Origin: Caldicellulosiruptor danielii
Lineage (GTDB): Bacteria > Bacillota > Thermoanaerobacteria > Caldicellulosiruptorales > Caldicellulosiruptoraceae
Direction of reading: 5' to 3'
DNA: 64,000 nt
Assembly (NCBI RefSeq): GCF_034343125.1
Contig: NZ_CP139957.1
Span: 829,001-893,000, forward strand
Made by a program: the position numbers and the translations under genes. The notes beneath the pieces are model-generated. The model saw nothing but the letters and a program-made list of their open reading frames with translations. It was not told the DNA's origin and ran no database searches. This document shows, in pieces, positions 57,051-64,000 of the stretch (positions are counted from its first letter, which is position 1; the number at the start of each line of letters is the position of its first letter).

Positions 57051-57189
57051 AAGATTGTTAAATTTTAAACGAAATTTGGATTTTAGGTGATTAAATGTCT
57101 ACTATTTTGGGTATTAATTAATATAGCACTTTTGTCAGGACAATAATTTTTGGAAAGTTGAAAATATGATTTTACAGGTGGTGATTTAA

Positions 57190-57600
57190 TTGCCAAAAGT
57201 TCTTCGAGCTGACAATATGAACAAGTGTCTTGGATGCTTTACATGTATGCTTACATGTGCAGCGGTGAACCATAACAATCACAACCTTGCAAAAAGTTCA
57301 ATAAAAGTTAAGACAAGAGGAGGACTTCAGAGCAAGTTTGCAGCAACAATTTGTGTTGCGTGCAAAGAACCAGCGTGTGCTGAGGCTTGTCCTACAAATG
57401 CGCTTGTAAAAAGGCCCGGTGGTGGTGTTAAGCTAATTGAAGAAAAATGCATTGCATGCGAAAAATGTGTTAGCGCATGCATAGTTGGCTCAATTCACAT
57501 GGACTATGATAGAAAAATTCCAATTGTATGCAGACACTGTGGGGCATGTGTGAGAATGTGTCCACACAATTGTCTTTCAATGGAAGAGGTGAGTGAGTAA
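57190..57600 (+). CDS. 4Fe-4S ferredoxin-like electron-transfer protein of the AOR
   Basis: A 136-residue polyferredoxin with four Cys clusters: CLGCFTCMLTC, CVACKEPACAEAC, CIACEKCVSAC and CRHCGACVRMC, enough for four [4Fe-4S] centres. It resembles the small Fe-S subunit that accompanies tungsten aldehyde oxidoreductases. It is encoded immediately before the AOR (stop at 57598, AOR start at 57602), so it very likely carries electrons to or from it. The start is TTG 57190 with AGGTGGTGA upstream. Confidence 0.88.
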   Translation: MPKVLRADNMNKCLGCFTCMLTCAAVNHNNHNLAKSSIKVKTRGGLQSKFAATICVACKEPACAEACPTNALVKRPGGGVKLIEEKCIACEKCVSACIVGSIHMDYDRKIPIVCRHCGACVRMCPHNCLSMEEVSE

Positions 57601-57601
57601 G

Positions 57602-59362
57602 ATGATAGGCAAAGACTTTATAAGAGTGCTTTATATAGACCTTACAAACAAAAAAGCAGACATTCAGGAAAGGAAGGATCTTTATAAATACTTAGGCGGA
57701 GTAGGTGTTGCAGCAAAACTTTTAGAGGAAAATATGAAAAAAGGTGTTAATCCTTTGCATGAACGCCAACCAATTATTATTTCAATTGGACCTCTTTCAA
57801 CTATCTTTCCTGTTGTGACAAAAGCTGTAGCAACCTTTATTTCACCTCATACAGGGGAATATGGTGAAAGTCATGCGGGCGGAAGACTTGCAATGGCTAT
57901 AAGAAATGCAGGATATGATGCAATAGTTATAACAGGAAAAGCTCAAAAGCCCACATACCTTGTCATTACAGATAAGAACATTGAATTTAAAGATGCAAGG
58001 GCTATGTGGGGACTTGACATAGAAGAGACAGGAAGGGTTATAAGAGAAAGAGAGCCAGGTCCAGGGAAAAGAAGCATAATCAGAATTGGCAGGGCAGGAG
58101 AAAATCTGGTAACATACTCTTGTGTTAACGTTGACACCTACAGGCATTTTGGAAGACTTGGGATTGGTGCGGTCTTTGGCAGTAAGAACCTCAAAGCTAT
58201 GATGATAATGGGTGAAGAGGATTTGCCAATCGCCAACCTTAAAGAGTACTTTAAGACTTATCAGGAGATATACAAAAAAGTTACACAGACAGATGCAATG
58301 GCTAAGTACCATGAGCTTGGGACACCTATGAACATCAAAGTGCTAAATAGTATAAGTTCTCTTCCAACTAAAAATTTACTTCAATCTACATTTGAACACG
58401 CAGATGATATCTCAGGTGAGACATTTGCCGAAAAAAACTTGGTCAGAAAAGTTTCGTGTGTTGGTTGTCCAATTGGATGCATCCATATAGGACAGTTCAG
58501 ACGCGAGTTTGACAAGGGATTTGAGTATGAGTCCATTTCTGTCTCATATGATCATGAACTTATATACGCACTTGGAAGCCTTTTGGGGATAAAGACAACA
58601 GACGAGGTTTTACAGATTATAGAAGAAGTTGAACTTGCAGGACTTGATGCAATTTCAACCGGTGTTGTCTTGGCATGGGCAACAGAAGCGCTCAAAAAAG
58701 GGCTTATTTCAAGAGAAGACACTCTTGCTAACCTTGAGTTTGGTAACACAATGGAGTATATAAAAGCAATTGACAATATTGCAGACAGAATAAACGAGTT
58801 TTACTACACAATTGGCAAAGGTTTGAAAGAAGCTGTGAAAAAATATGGAGGAGAAGAGTTTGCACTTTTGTATGGTGGCAATGAGATGGCAGGATATCAT
58901 ACTGGCTATGCATTTGCGCTTGGTCAAACAGTTGGTGCAAGGCATTCTCACTTGGATAATGCAGGTTACTCTTATGATCAGAGCGCAAAAGAACTCAAAG
59001 ATGAGGAAATAATAGATTATGTAATAAATGAGGAAAAGGAAAGGGCAATCTTGACATCCCTTTGCATATGTTTGTTTGCAAGGAAAGTATATGACAGACC
59101 TACAATCTTAAAAGCCTTAAATGCGATTGGTATTAATTGGAATGACCAAGACCTGACAAAACTTGCAAATGACATCTTCTTTACAAAACTCAAAATCAAA
59201 AAGGAACTGGGATATTCGCTTGAGAATTACAAATTTCCAAAGAGAATATTTGAGACACCCACGATGTGGGGTAATATGGACGAAGAGAGATTAAATAGGC
59301 TTTTGAAGATGTATATTGAGAGGGTGGAGAAGGAATATGAAGATTGGAGTAGAGGTAAATAG
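57602..59362 (+). CDS. Tungsten-containing aldehyde ferredoxin oxidoreductase family enzyme
   Basis: A catalytic protein of about 586 residues with a tungstopterin site and one [4Fe-4S] cluster. Family blocks: LYIDLTNKKADIQE near the N-terminus, HAGGRLAMAIRNAGYDAIVITGKA near 90, GRAGENLVTYSCVNVDTYRHFGRLGIGAVFGSKNLKAMMI near 165, cluster ligands CVGCPIGC near 285, and the distal Cys in SLCICLFAR near 480. ATG 57602 (AGAGGTG 9 bp upstream) is preferred over GTG 57593. The substrate is not clear; a distinct tungsten oxidoreductase (XOR) is known from Caldicellulosiruptor, and this may be it. Confidence 0.93.
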   Translation: MIGKDFIRVLYIDLTNKKADIQERKDLYKYLGGVGVAAKLLEENMKKGVNPLHERQPIIISIGPLSTIFPVVTKAVATFISPHTGEYGESHAGGRLAMAIRNAGYDAIVITGKAQKPTYLVITDKNIEFKDARAMWGLDIEETGRVIREREPGPGKRSIIRIGRAGENLVTYSCVNVDTYRHFGRLGIGAVFGSKNLKAMMIMGEEDLPIANLKEYFKTYQEIYKKVTQTDAMAKYHELGTPMNIKVLNSISSLPTKNLLQSTFEHADDISGETFAEKNLVRKVSCVGCPIGCIHIGQFRREFDKGFEYESISVSYDHELIYALGSLLGIKTTDEVLQIIEEVELAGLDAISTGVVLAWATEALKKGLISREDTLANLEFGNTMEYIKAIDNIADRINEFYYTIGKGLKEAVKKYGGEEFALLYGGNEMAGYHTGYAFALGQTVGARHSHLDNAGYSYDQSAKELKDEEIIDYVINEEKERAILTSLCICLFARKVYDRPTILKALNAIGINWNDQDLTKLANDIFFTKLKIKKELGYSLENYKFPKRIFETPTMWGNMDEERLNRLLKMYIERVEKEYEDWSRGK

Positions 59363-59567
59363 TTTTTTTGGAAGGTATGGAAGCCAAATAGGGAAAATGG
59401 AAGTTGAGATTGACCCGAACACTAATGTGGAAAAGCTACTTGAAAACTTAAACATTCCGAAAGACAAGGTTGGGTTTGTGATTGTAAATCAAAAAAGAGT
59501 TGACTTTGACTATGTATTGTCGGAAAATGATAGTGTGTATATAACTCCATATGCAACTGGAGGCTAA
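59337..59567 (+). CDS. MoaD/ThiS-like ubiquitin-fold sulfur carrier
   Basis: A 76-residue beta-grasp protein ending in the diagnostic Gly-Gly (TPYATGG), the site that is adenylated and thiocarboxylated. Next to an AOR, a HesA-type activating enzyme and moeA, it is likely the small subunit of molybdopterin synthase or a dedicated W-cofactor sulfur carrier. ATG 59337 (GGAGAAGG upstream) overlaps the AOR end by 26 bp. No moaE is present in the window. Confidence 0.85.
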   Translation: MKIGVEVNSFFGRYGSQIGKMEVEIDPNTNVEKLLENLNIPKDKVGFVIVNQKRVDFDYVLSENDSVYITPYATGG

Positions 59568-59570
59568 TAT

Positions 59571-60257
59571 ATGGCGGTGCAAAAAAGATATATAAAAAAC
59601 CTGGGCGCTTTGAGCGAAAATGCTCAAAAAAACTTCTTTCAACAACAGTTGCGGTTGTTGGAGTGGGGCGGAATAGGTGGTTTTTTGATTGAAGGATTGG
59701 CACGACTTGGAGTGAAAAAGATTATCGCAGTTGATATGGACTCCTTTGATGAGACAAATCTAAATAGGCAGATAATTTCTAATATAAACAACCTTGGGAA
59801 ATTCAAGGTATTTGAAGCAGAAAAGCGGATAAAAGAGATAAACCCGACCGTTTCTTTTGAACCAATAAAGGAAAAGGCATATCTAGAAAATCTTGATATA
59901 TTTTTGATGGAAGCAAGCTATATATTTGATGCAACTGACAATATAGAAATAAGAAAGAGTCTTTCAAAGTTTGCACAAAAGATGGGAAAGATATTAATTC
60001 ACGGCGGGTGTGCTGGCTGGTATGCCCAGATTGCTATCATCACAAAAGACACCCCCGGGATAGAAAAGCTTTTGGGAGAGACAAATGTTGAGGGTGCTGA
60101 AAAAGATCTTGGCAACCCCATTTTTGCACCAATGCTGACGGCAGCGTTAGAGCTTTCTGAGTTTTGTAAGCTGATATCAACTCAAGGTGAGAACTTAATC
60201 GGAAAGTGCATTATTGTAAATCTTCTGACAAATGAATACAGGGTTTTTGAATTTTAG
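59571..60257 (+). CDS. HesA/MoeB/ThiF family adenylyltransferase with a scrambled ATP-loop
   Basis: A 228-residue E1-like enzyme that would adenylate the C-terminal glycine of the carrier encoded just upstream. Beyond the loop it is normal: VDMDSFDETNLNRQI, DATDNIEIRK, HGGCAGWYAQI. Residues 21-32 read NFFQQQLRLLEW where relatives have the strand before GxGGxG. In the shifted frame the same DNA reads KLLSTTVAVVGV, giving KLLSTTVAVVGVGGIGG. A missing A in the A7 run 59626-59632 and an extra G in the G4 run 59665-59668 explain it. As written, the ATP-binding loop is damaged. Confidence 0.85.
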   Translation: MAVQKRYIKNLGALSENAQKNFFQQQLRLLEWGGIGGFLIEGLARLGVKKIIAVDMDSFDETNLNRQIISNINNLGKFKVFEAEKRIKEINPTVSFEPIKEKAYLENLDIFLMEASYIFDATDNIEIRKSLSKFAQKMGKILIHGGCAGWYAQIAIITKDTPGIEKLLGETNVEGAEKDLGNPIFAPMLTAALELSEFCKLISTQGENLIGKCIIVNLLTNEYRVFEF

Positions 60258-60376
60258 AATCTTTCCGAGCCACAGCAGCCTAAAAAGAGAATTTATTTTT
60301 CTCTTCATGGTGCTGTGGCCGATAGGGTGTAGGCTGGGAAACCCCTGCGCCTCCCGCTTTGGAAAGGAAAGATTCT
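60256..60376 (+). ncRNA. Moco/Tuco-type riboswitch aptamer
   Basis: The leader contains the conserved Moco RNA motif elements: CCGAGCC near 60265, GCCGATAGGGT near 60318, and CCTGCGCCTCCCGCTTTGGAAAGG from about 60343. P1 is a perfect 11-bp helix, AGAATCTTTCC (60256-60266) with GGAAAGATTCT (60366-60376). The motif senses molybdenum or tungsten cofactor. Upstream of a tungstate transporter and moeA it most likely reports on tungsten cofactor. P1 begins inside the last codon of hesA. Confidence 0.88.
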
Positions 60377-60394
60377 TCTAAAACTTGGTTTTAG

Positions 60395-60443
60395 AAGGAT
60401 ACTCTTTTGCTTCAAGTTTCAAAGCGGGAGAGTATCCTTTTTT
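60395..60443 (+). terminator. Riboswitch-controlled terminator with antiterminator pairing
   Basis: AAGGATACTCT (60395-60405) pairs perfectly with AGAGTATCCTT (60429-60439), ending in six T. Bases CAAAGCGGGAG (60420-60430), in the terminator loop and 3' arm, are an exact complement of aptamer bases CTCCCGCTTTG (60351-60361). That pairing would cross the terminator stem, so the two exclude each other. Cofactor binding should free the terminator and switch off tup/moeA expression. Confidence 0.8.
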
Positions 60444-60481
60444 GTTTTTATAAAAAATTTTATGAAAAGGAGAGTAAACGC

Positions 60482-61300
60482 ATGAAAACACAGAGATATT
60501 TAAAAAGTCTCATTGCATTTTTATTTTTGATTTGTGTATTTGGAGTTAGTTTTTTCTCTGGAACTGCTGCTGTTAAAACTTACAAGATAGCTACAACTAC
60601 CAGTATATATGACAGTGGTTTTTTGGATTTTGTTACACCCGCATTTGAAAAGAAAAATAAAGTGAAGTTCAATTTCATTTCAGTAGGAAGCGGTCAGGCA
60701 GTAAAAATTTTCAAAAATGGTGATGCTGATGGAATAATAATACATGAAAAGTCGTTTTTGGATGAACTTAAAAAAGAAAAGCTTATAAATAGTTATACCG
60801 CATTTGTTTCAAACTATTTTGTACTTGTTGGACCTAAAGACAAAAAAGATTTGTTCAAAAAGGTAAAAAGTATCCAAGAAGCTTTTGTCTTGATAAGAAA
60901 AAATAACTTTAAATTTGTCTCACGTGCAGACAACTCGGCAACTTATATTAGAGAGCTTGAGATATGGAAACTATCTAAACTCAAGCCAAATTTTGATGGT
61001 TATATAAAGTCAGGACAGGGTATGGGAATGAGTCTGAATCTTGCAAATGAAAAGAAAGCTTTTATTCTCACTGATGAAGCGACATTTTACAAAATGAAGA
61101 ATAAGTTAGATGCCCTCGATGTTATATATCAAAATCCAAACGACAAAGTGCTTGAAAATATCTATTACTTTGCCTACTCGCCAAAGAAAATGCAGCTTTC
61201 TAAATTTGCTTCCTACTTGAAAAGTAAGGAATTCAAAAATCTTGTAAATTCTTTTAACCAAAAATTCTTCAAAAAAGAAGTCTATAGAATAGTAAAGTAA
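60482..61300 (+). CDS. tupA: Tungstate ABC transporter substrate-binding protein
   Basis: A secreted or anchored binding protein of about 272 residues. The N-terminal hydrophobic segment (about 10-30) is a signal peptide without a visible lipobox Cys. The anion-binding TTTSIYDSGFLDFVTPAFEK near residue 39 is the TupA signature, followed by GSGQAVKIFKNGDADGIIIHE. This group binds tungstate with high selectivity. The open frame extends upstream through the terminator; ATG 60482 with AAAAGGAGAG is the real start. Confidence 0.92.
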   Translation: MKTQRYLKSLIAFLFLICVFGVSFFSGTAAVKTYKIATTTSIYDSGFLDFVTPAFEKKNKVKFNFISVGSGQAVKIFKNGDADGIIIHEKSFLDELKKEKLINSYTAFVSNYFVLVGPKDKKDLFKKVKSIQEAFVLIRKNNFKFVSRADNSATYIRELEIWKLSKLKPNFDGYIKSGQGMGMSLNLANEKKAFILTDEATFYKMKNKLDALDVIYQNPNDKVLENIYYFAYSPKKMQLSKFASYLKSKEFKNLVNSFNQKFFKKEVYRIVK

Positions 61301-61319
61301 GCGTTCAAGAGGTATCAAC

Positions 61320-61952
61320 ATGCTGGCAAATGTGGTTCTTTCAACTTTGGTTGTATGTATTCCTTCGACATTCTTGGCGGTTTTGATAGGTGTCCCTGCG
61401 GGATACTTTCTTAAAATCAAAAGATTTAAATACAGAAAAATAGTAATAAGAGTAGTTTATACCTTATCTGGGCTTCCGCCTGTCTTGGCTGGGCTTCTGG
61501 TTTACATATTACTTTCCAGAAGGGGCCCCTTTGGTTTTTTGGACATACTTTTTACTAAATGGGCTATGATAGTTACCCAGGTAATACTCATTATTCCCAT
61601 AGTTACACTGTATACTCTCGCTGGTCTAAAAAATATAGATAGTGTTCTGGATAACTTGGATTATTTAAGTATGAAAGGGCGGAGAAAATATATAGCCATT
61701 GTAAGGGAATATTCAAAAGAAATAGTGTATGCTATTGTTTTGGGACTTTCAAGAGCAATTTCTGAGGTTGGTGGAGTTTTGATAGTAGGAGGTAACATAG
61801 AGGGAAGCACTCGGATTTTAACAACAGCCATAATTTTTGAAATTACTAAAGGCGAGTTTTCAAACGCTCTTATGCTCGGTGCGGTGCTGCTTGCTATCTC
61901 ATTTACTTTTAATACAATTTTGCAAATATTGCAGGGTGATGTCTTTGATTGA
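61320..61952 (+). CDS. tupB: Tungstate ABC transporter permease
   Basis: A 210-residue permease with about five hydrophobic segments. The EAA-like loop is at DYLSMKGRRKYIAIVREYSKEIVYAIVLGLSRAISEVGGVLIVGGNIEGSTRILTTAI, close to TupB/WtpB proteins. AGAGGTATC precedes ATG 61320. It overlaps tupC by 14 bp, as in a translationally coupled transporter operon. Confidence 0.9.
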   Translation: MLANVVLSTLVVCIPSTFLAVLIGVPAGYFLKIKRFKYRKIVIRVVYTLSGLPPVLAGLLVYILLSRRGPFGFLDILFTKWAMIVTQVILIIPIVTLYTLAGLKNIDSVLDNLDYLSMKGRRKYIAIVREYSKEIVYAIVLGLSRAISEVGGVLIVGGNIEGSTRILTTAIIFEITKGEFSNALMLGAVLLAISFTFNTILQILQGDVFD

Positions 61953-62526
61953 AGTAGTAAATGTAAAAAAGAGTTTTGAAAACAGAAAATTATTTGAGTG
62001 TAAAAATCTCACATTCGAAAATAGGGGGCTTTATATTTTAAAAGGTCCAAATGGCTGTGGGAAGACCACATTTTTGAAAATGCTGTTTGGAAAAGATAAA
62101 GAATATTCAGGTATAATATATAATAAGTTTAAAAAAAATGTTATGCTTCCGCAGCAGCCATATTTTTTTAAAGGAACTGTTGAATATAATCTTTCAATTG
62201 CTCTTTCGCATGAGAAGTTAAAGTCTTCCCAGCAAGTTTTAAAGATGTTTGGTGTTCCTATTAAAGCTAACATAAATCAGCTCTCAGCTGGGCAAAGACA
62301 GCTGGTAAGTTTCTTAAGAGCATTTTTTATACCTTCTGATGTACTTTTTTTGGACGAGCCTGATTCCTTTCTCGACAAAGATATAAAAGAATTTGTGTAC
62401 AAACTTATAGAAGATGAAGCACAAAAAAGGTGTATAATAGTTGTAACTCATCATCAAACTGCAGCTTTGGAAGGCAATGTAATACATTTTGAAAATGGTC
62501 AGATTATTAAAGAAGGAGAGCTTTAA
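61939..62526 (+). CDS. tupC: Tungstate ABC transporter ATP-binding protein
   Basis: A protein of about 195 residues, short for an ABC ATPase. Walker A is GPNGCGKTTFLK near residue 34, the signature is LSAGQRQLVSFLRAF near 117, Walker B is VLFLDEPDSFLD, and the switch His is in VVTHHQT. It would power TupA-TupB. ATG 61939 is used; the frame opens further upstream inside tupB. Confidence 0.92.
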   Translation: MSLIEVVNVKKSFENRKLFECKNLTFENRGLYILKGPNGCGKTTFLKMLFGKDKEYSGIIYNKFKKNVMLPQQPYFFKGTVEYNLSIALSHEKLKSSQQVLKMFGVPIKANINQLSAGQRQLVSFLRAFFIPSDVLFLDEPDSFLDKDIKEFVYKLIEDEAQKRCIIVVTHHQTAALEGNVIHFENGQIIKEGEL

Positions 62527-62528
62527 AG

Positions 62529-63743
62529 ATGAAAGTATTAAAAACATATTTTGAGGTTTTTGAGATGCTTAAAGATGAGTTTTGTGGTTTTAGTCTTGAG
62601 TCAGAAAAGGTATCTATCCAAGAAGCAGTTTTTAGAATTGTAGCTCAAGATATTGTATCAGGAATAGATGTTCCTCACTTTGATAAGTCCACAGTTGATG
62701 GGTATGCGCTGATGTGTGAAGAGACATTTGAAGCAAACGATGAAAACCCGTCCATATTTGAAATAGTAGGAGAGGTGAAAACGGGAGAGGTACCTAATTT
62801 TCAAATACAAAAAGGACAGGCTGCAAAGATATTTACAGGAGGGTATGTGCCACAAAATGCAAATAGCATTGTGATGCTTGAAAATACCATTGAAGAGGAT
62901 GGAAAACTCTATGTTTTCAAGCCGGCAAAACCTGGCGAGAATATACTCAAAAAAGGTGAGGATATAAAAAAGGGTAGCATTGTCATCAAAAAATATCAAA
63001 AACTTGAGCCTGCTCAAATTGGCGTGCTGGCTGCAATAGGGAAAAAGGAAGTGGAAGTTTTTAAAAAAATAAGAGTGGGTATCATCTCAACCGGAGATGA
63101 AATAATATCGCAGGATGAAAAGCTCTATAGTGCGAAGATTTATGATGTTAACTCATTTACTTTGTACACATCATGCTGTAAGGAGTATGTTCTGCCCAAA
63201 ATGTACGGAATCGTAAAAGATGATTTTGAAGATTTAAAAAATTCTCTCTTAAGAGCTTTGGAGGAAAATGACGTTGTTCTTATTTCAGGTGGAAGTTCTG
63301 TTGGCACATACGACAACACTTTAAAGGCTATTGAGAGTTTAAAAGACTCTAAAGTGCTTGTTGATGGTGTATCAATAAAACCGGGAAAGCCAACCATAAT
63401 AGCAAAGGTTGGAAGAAAGGCAGTTTTCGGGCTTCCTGGTCATCCTGTATCTTGCCTTTTTATATTTAACTTTTTTGTTAAAAAACTGATTGACATCATA
63501 TTACATCAGCAGGACACTTCAAGAAAAGTTCTTGCTAAGATGAAGACAAGCGTCGCAACTTCATCCGGCAGAACAGAGTTTGTATTTGTAAAGCTTCATT
63601 TTGGTGATGAAGTTTTAGCTGAACCTCTATATGGCAAATCAGGTTCGATAAATCTTTTGAATAATGCAACTGGATATATAAGGGTTGATGCTACAAAGAC
63701 TGGCATCAGGGCAGGAGATATTGTTGAGGTGGTATTGATATGA
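62529..63743 (+). CDS. moeA: Molybdopterin molybdenumtransferase / tungsten insertase MoeA (first copy)
   Basis: A 404-residue MoeA. N-terminal VPHFDKSTVDGYALM (about 54-68), the MPT-binding region GISTGDEII near 180, ISGGSSVGTYDN near 255, and the loop VSIKPGKPTIIA...VFGLPGHPVSCLF near 285 are all present. MoeA inserts Mo or W into the pterin. The next gene overlaps by 4 bp and is a second MoeA. Confidence 0.95.
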   Translation: MKVLKTYFEVFEMLKDEFCGFSLESEKVSIQEAVFRIVAQDIVSGIDVPHFDKSTVDGYALMCEETFEANDENPSIFEIVGEVKTGEVPNFQIQKGQAAKIFTGGYVPQNANSIVMLENTIEEDGKLYVFKPAKPGENILKKGEDIKKGSIVIKKYQKLEPAQIGVLAAIGKKEVEVFKKIRVGIISTGDEIISQDEKLYSAKIYDVNSFTLYTSCCKEYVLPKMYGIVKDDFEDLKNSLLRALEENDVVLISGGSSVGTYDNTLKAIESLKDSKVLVDGVSIKPGKPTIIAKVGRKAVFGLPGHPVSCLFIFNFFVKKLIDIILHQQDTSRKVLAKMKTSVATSSGRTEFVFVKLHFGDEVLAEPLYGKSGSINLLNNATGYIRVDATKTGIRAGDIVEVVLI

Positions 63744-64000
63744 AAGATTATCATTTTTCTGCTGTGCTTCCCCAGCATGCAAGAGCTTGTATCCAGGAAA
63801 TTCTAAGGAATTATCTGGTATTAAAAGAAGAAGAGATTTCACTGTATGATGCGAAAAATAGATTTGTTGCAGAGAATTACAAAGCTATTCACACGTCCCC
63901 GTCTGCAGATGTTGCTGCAATGGATGGATATGCTGTGATGGCTGAAGAGACATTTGATGCGTATGATACAAATCCAAAATATATTGAAAATTTCAAAACT
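63740..64000 (+). CDS. Second MoeA-family protein, N-terminal part (cut by window end)
   Basis: ATG 63740 opens 87 codons reading to the window edge without a stop. The residues HTSPSADVAAMDGYAVMAEETFDA match the MoeA N-terminal domain, with MDGYAVM as the key block. It overlaps the stop of the first moeA as ATGA. Two moeA copies are typical of tungsten users such as Thermococcales and may serve W and Mo, or W insertion and activation, separately. The rest lies outside the window. Confidence 0.88.
   Translation, partial: MKDYHFSAVLPQHARACIQEILRNYLVLKEEEISLYDAKNRFVAENYKAIHTSPSADVAAMDGYAVMAEETFDAYDTNPKYIENFKT

Noticed and set aside
60407-60481. Longer start for tupA at 60407
   Set aside because: It would translate the riboswitch terminator; ATG 60482 has AAAAGGAGAG and begins the signal peptide.

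Overview
The window looks like chromosomal DNA of a low-GC thermophilic Firmicute, most probably Caldicellulosiruptor or a close relative. The reasons are AT-rich sequence, many TTG/GTG starts behind strong AGGAGG-type ribosome sites, a Clostridia-type dcw cluster, meso-DAP cell wall genes (DNPR-type MurE plus LysA), a tungsten-enzyme locus, and several sporulation genes. The genus call is inference from gene content; no database was searched.

Layout. 1-15984: a division and cell wall (dcw) operon, mraZ-rsmH-ftsL-pbp(spoVD/ftsI type)-murE-murF-mraY-murD-ftsW-murG-murA-ftsQ-DUF881-sbp-ftsZ, with an MraZ operator at its promoter and a terminator after ftsZ; murC, murB, ddl and ftsA are absent. 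15985-16509: a gap holding the decayed N-terminus of a sialate O-acetylesterase-like gene (minus strand, with a cre-like site) and a possible Spo0A-type promoter. 16510-18956: spoIIGA-sigE-sigG. 19083-26730: acyl-CoA synthetase, lysA, an M50 protease, trpS (3' frameshift), scpA-scpB, DUF2953-gerW(ytfJ), and a degenerate LytM protein. 26843-35424: HD-GYP sensor, a frameshifted AlbA_2/Schlafen-type gene, a TPR-HTH protein, thrS, glycerol-1-phosphate dehydrogenase (AraM type), and a cheB-like gene. 35534-36885: an intact IS30-family element just upstream of a consensus promoter for rpoB-rpoC. 44405-49197: the str operon (L7Ae-like gene, rpsL, rpsG, fusA, tuf). 49256-56923: hflX, a Nudix gene, a YigZ/IMPACT gene, a membrane protein, spoVB-like (minus), yebC, a BofC-like gene, an unrecognised Cys/His-rich gene behind a perfect hairpin, and an FAH-family gene (minus).

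57190-64000 is the most coherent accessory system, a tungsten locus. It encodes a 4Fe-4S protein, an aldehyde ferredoxin oxidoreductase (AOR) family enzyme, a MoaD/ThiS-like sulfur carrier, a HesA/MoeB-type activating enzyme, a Moco/Tuco-type riboswitch with a readable terminator and antiterminator, a tungstate ABC transporter (tupA-tupB-tupC), and two tandem moeA genes, the second cut by the window edge. Together these would import tungstate, build the pterin cofactor, and supply an AOR with its electron-transfer partner, with cofactor feedback at the riboswitch.

Three genes carry single-base frame errors visible from protein homology: trpS, the AlbA_2 gene, and hesA (a compensated pair). 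Several fall in homopolymers, so they may be real lesions, slippage sites or sequencing errors; the raw data must decide.
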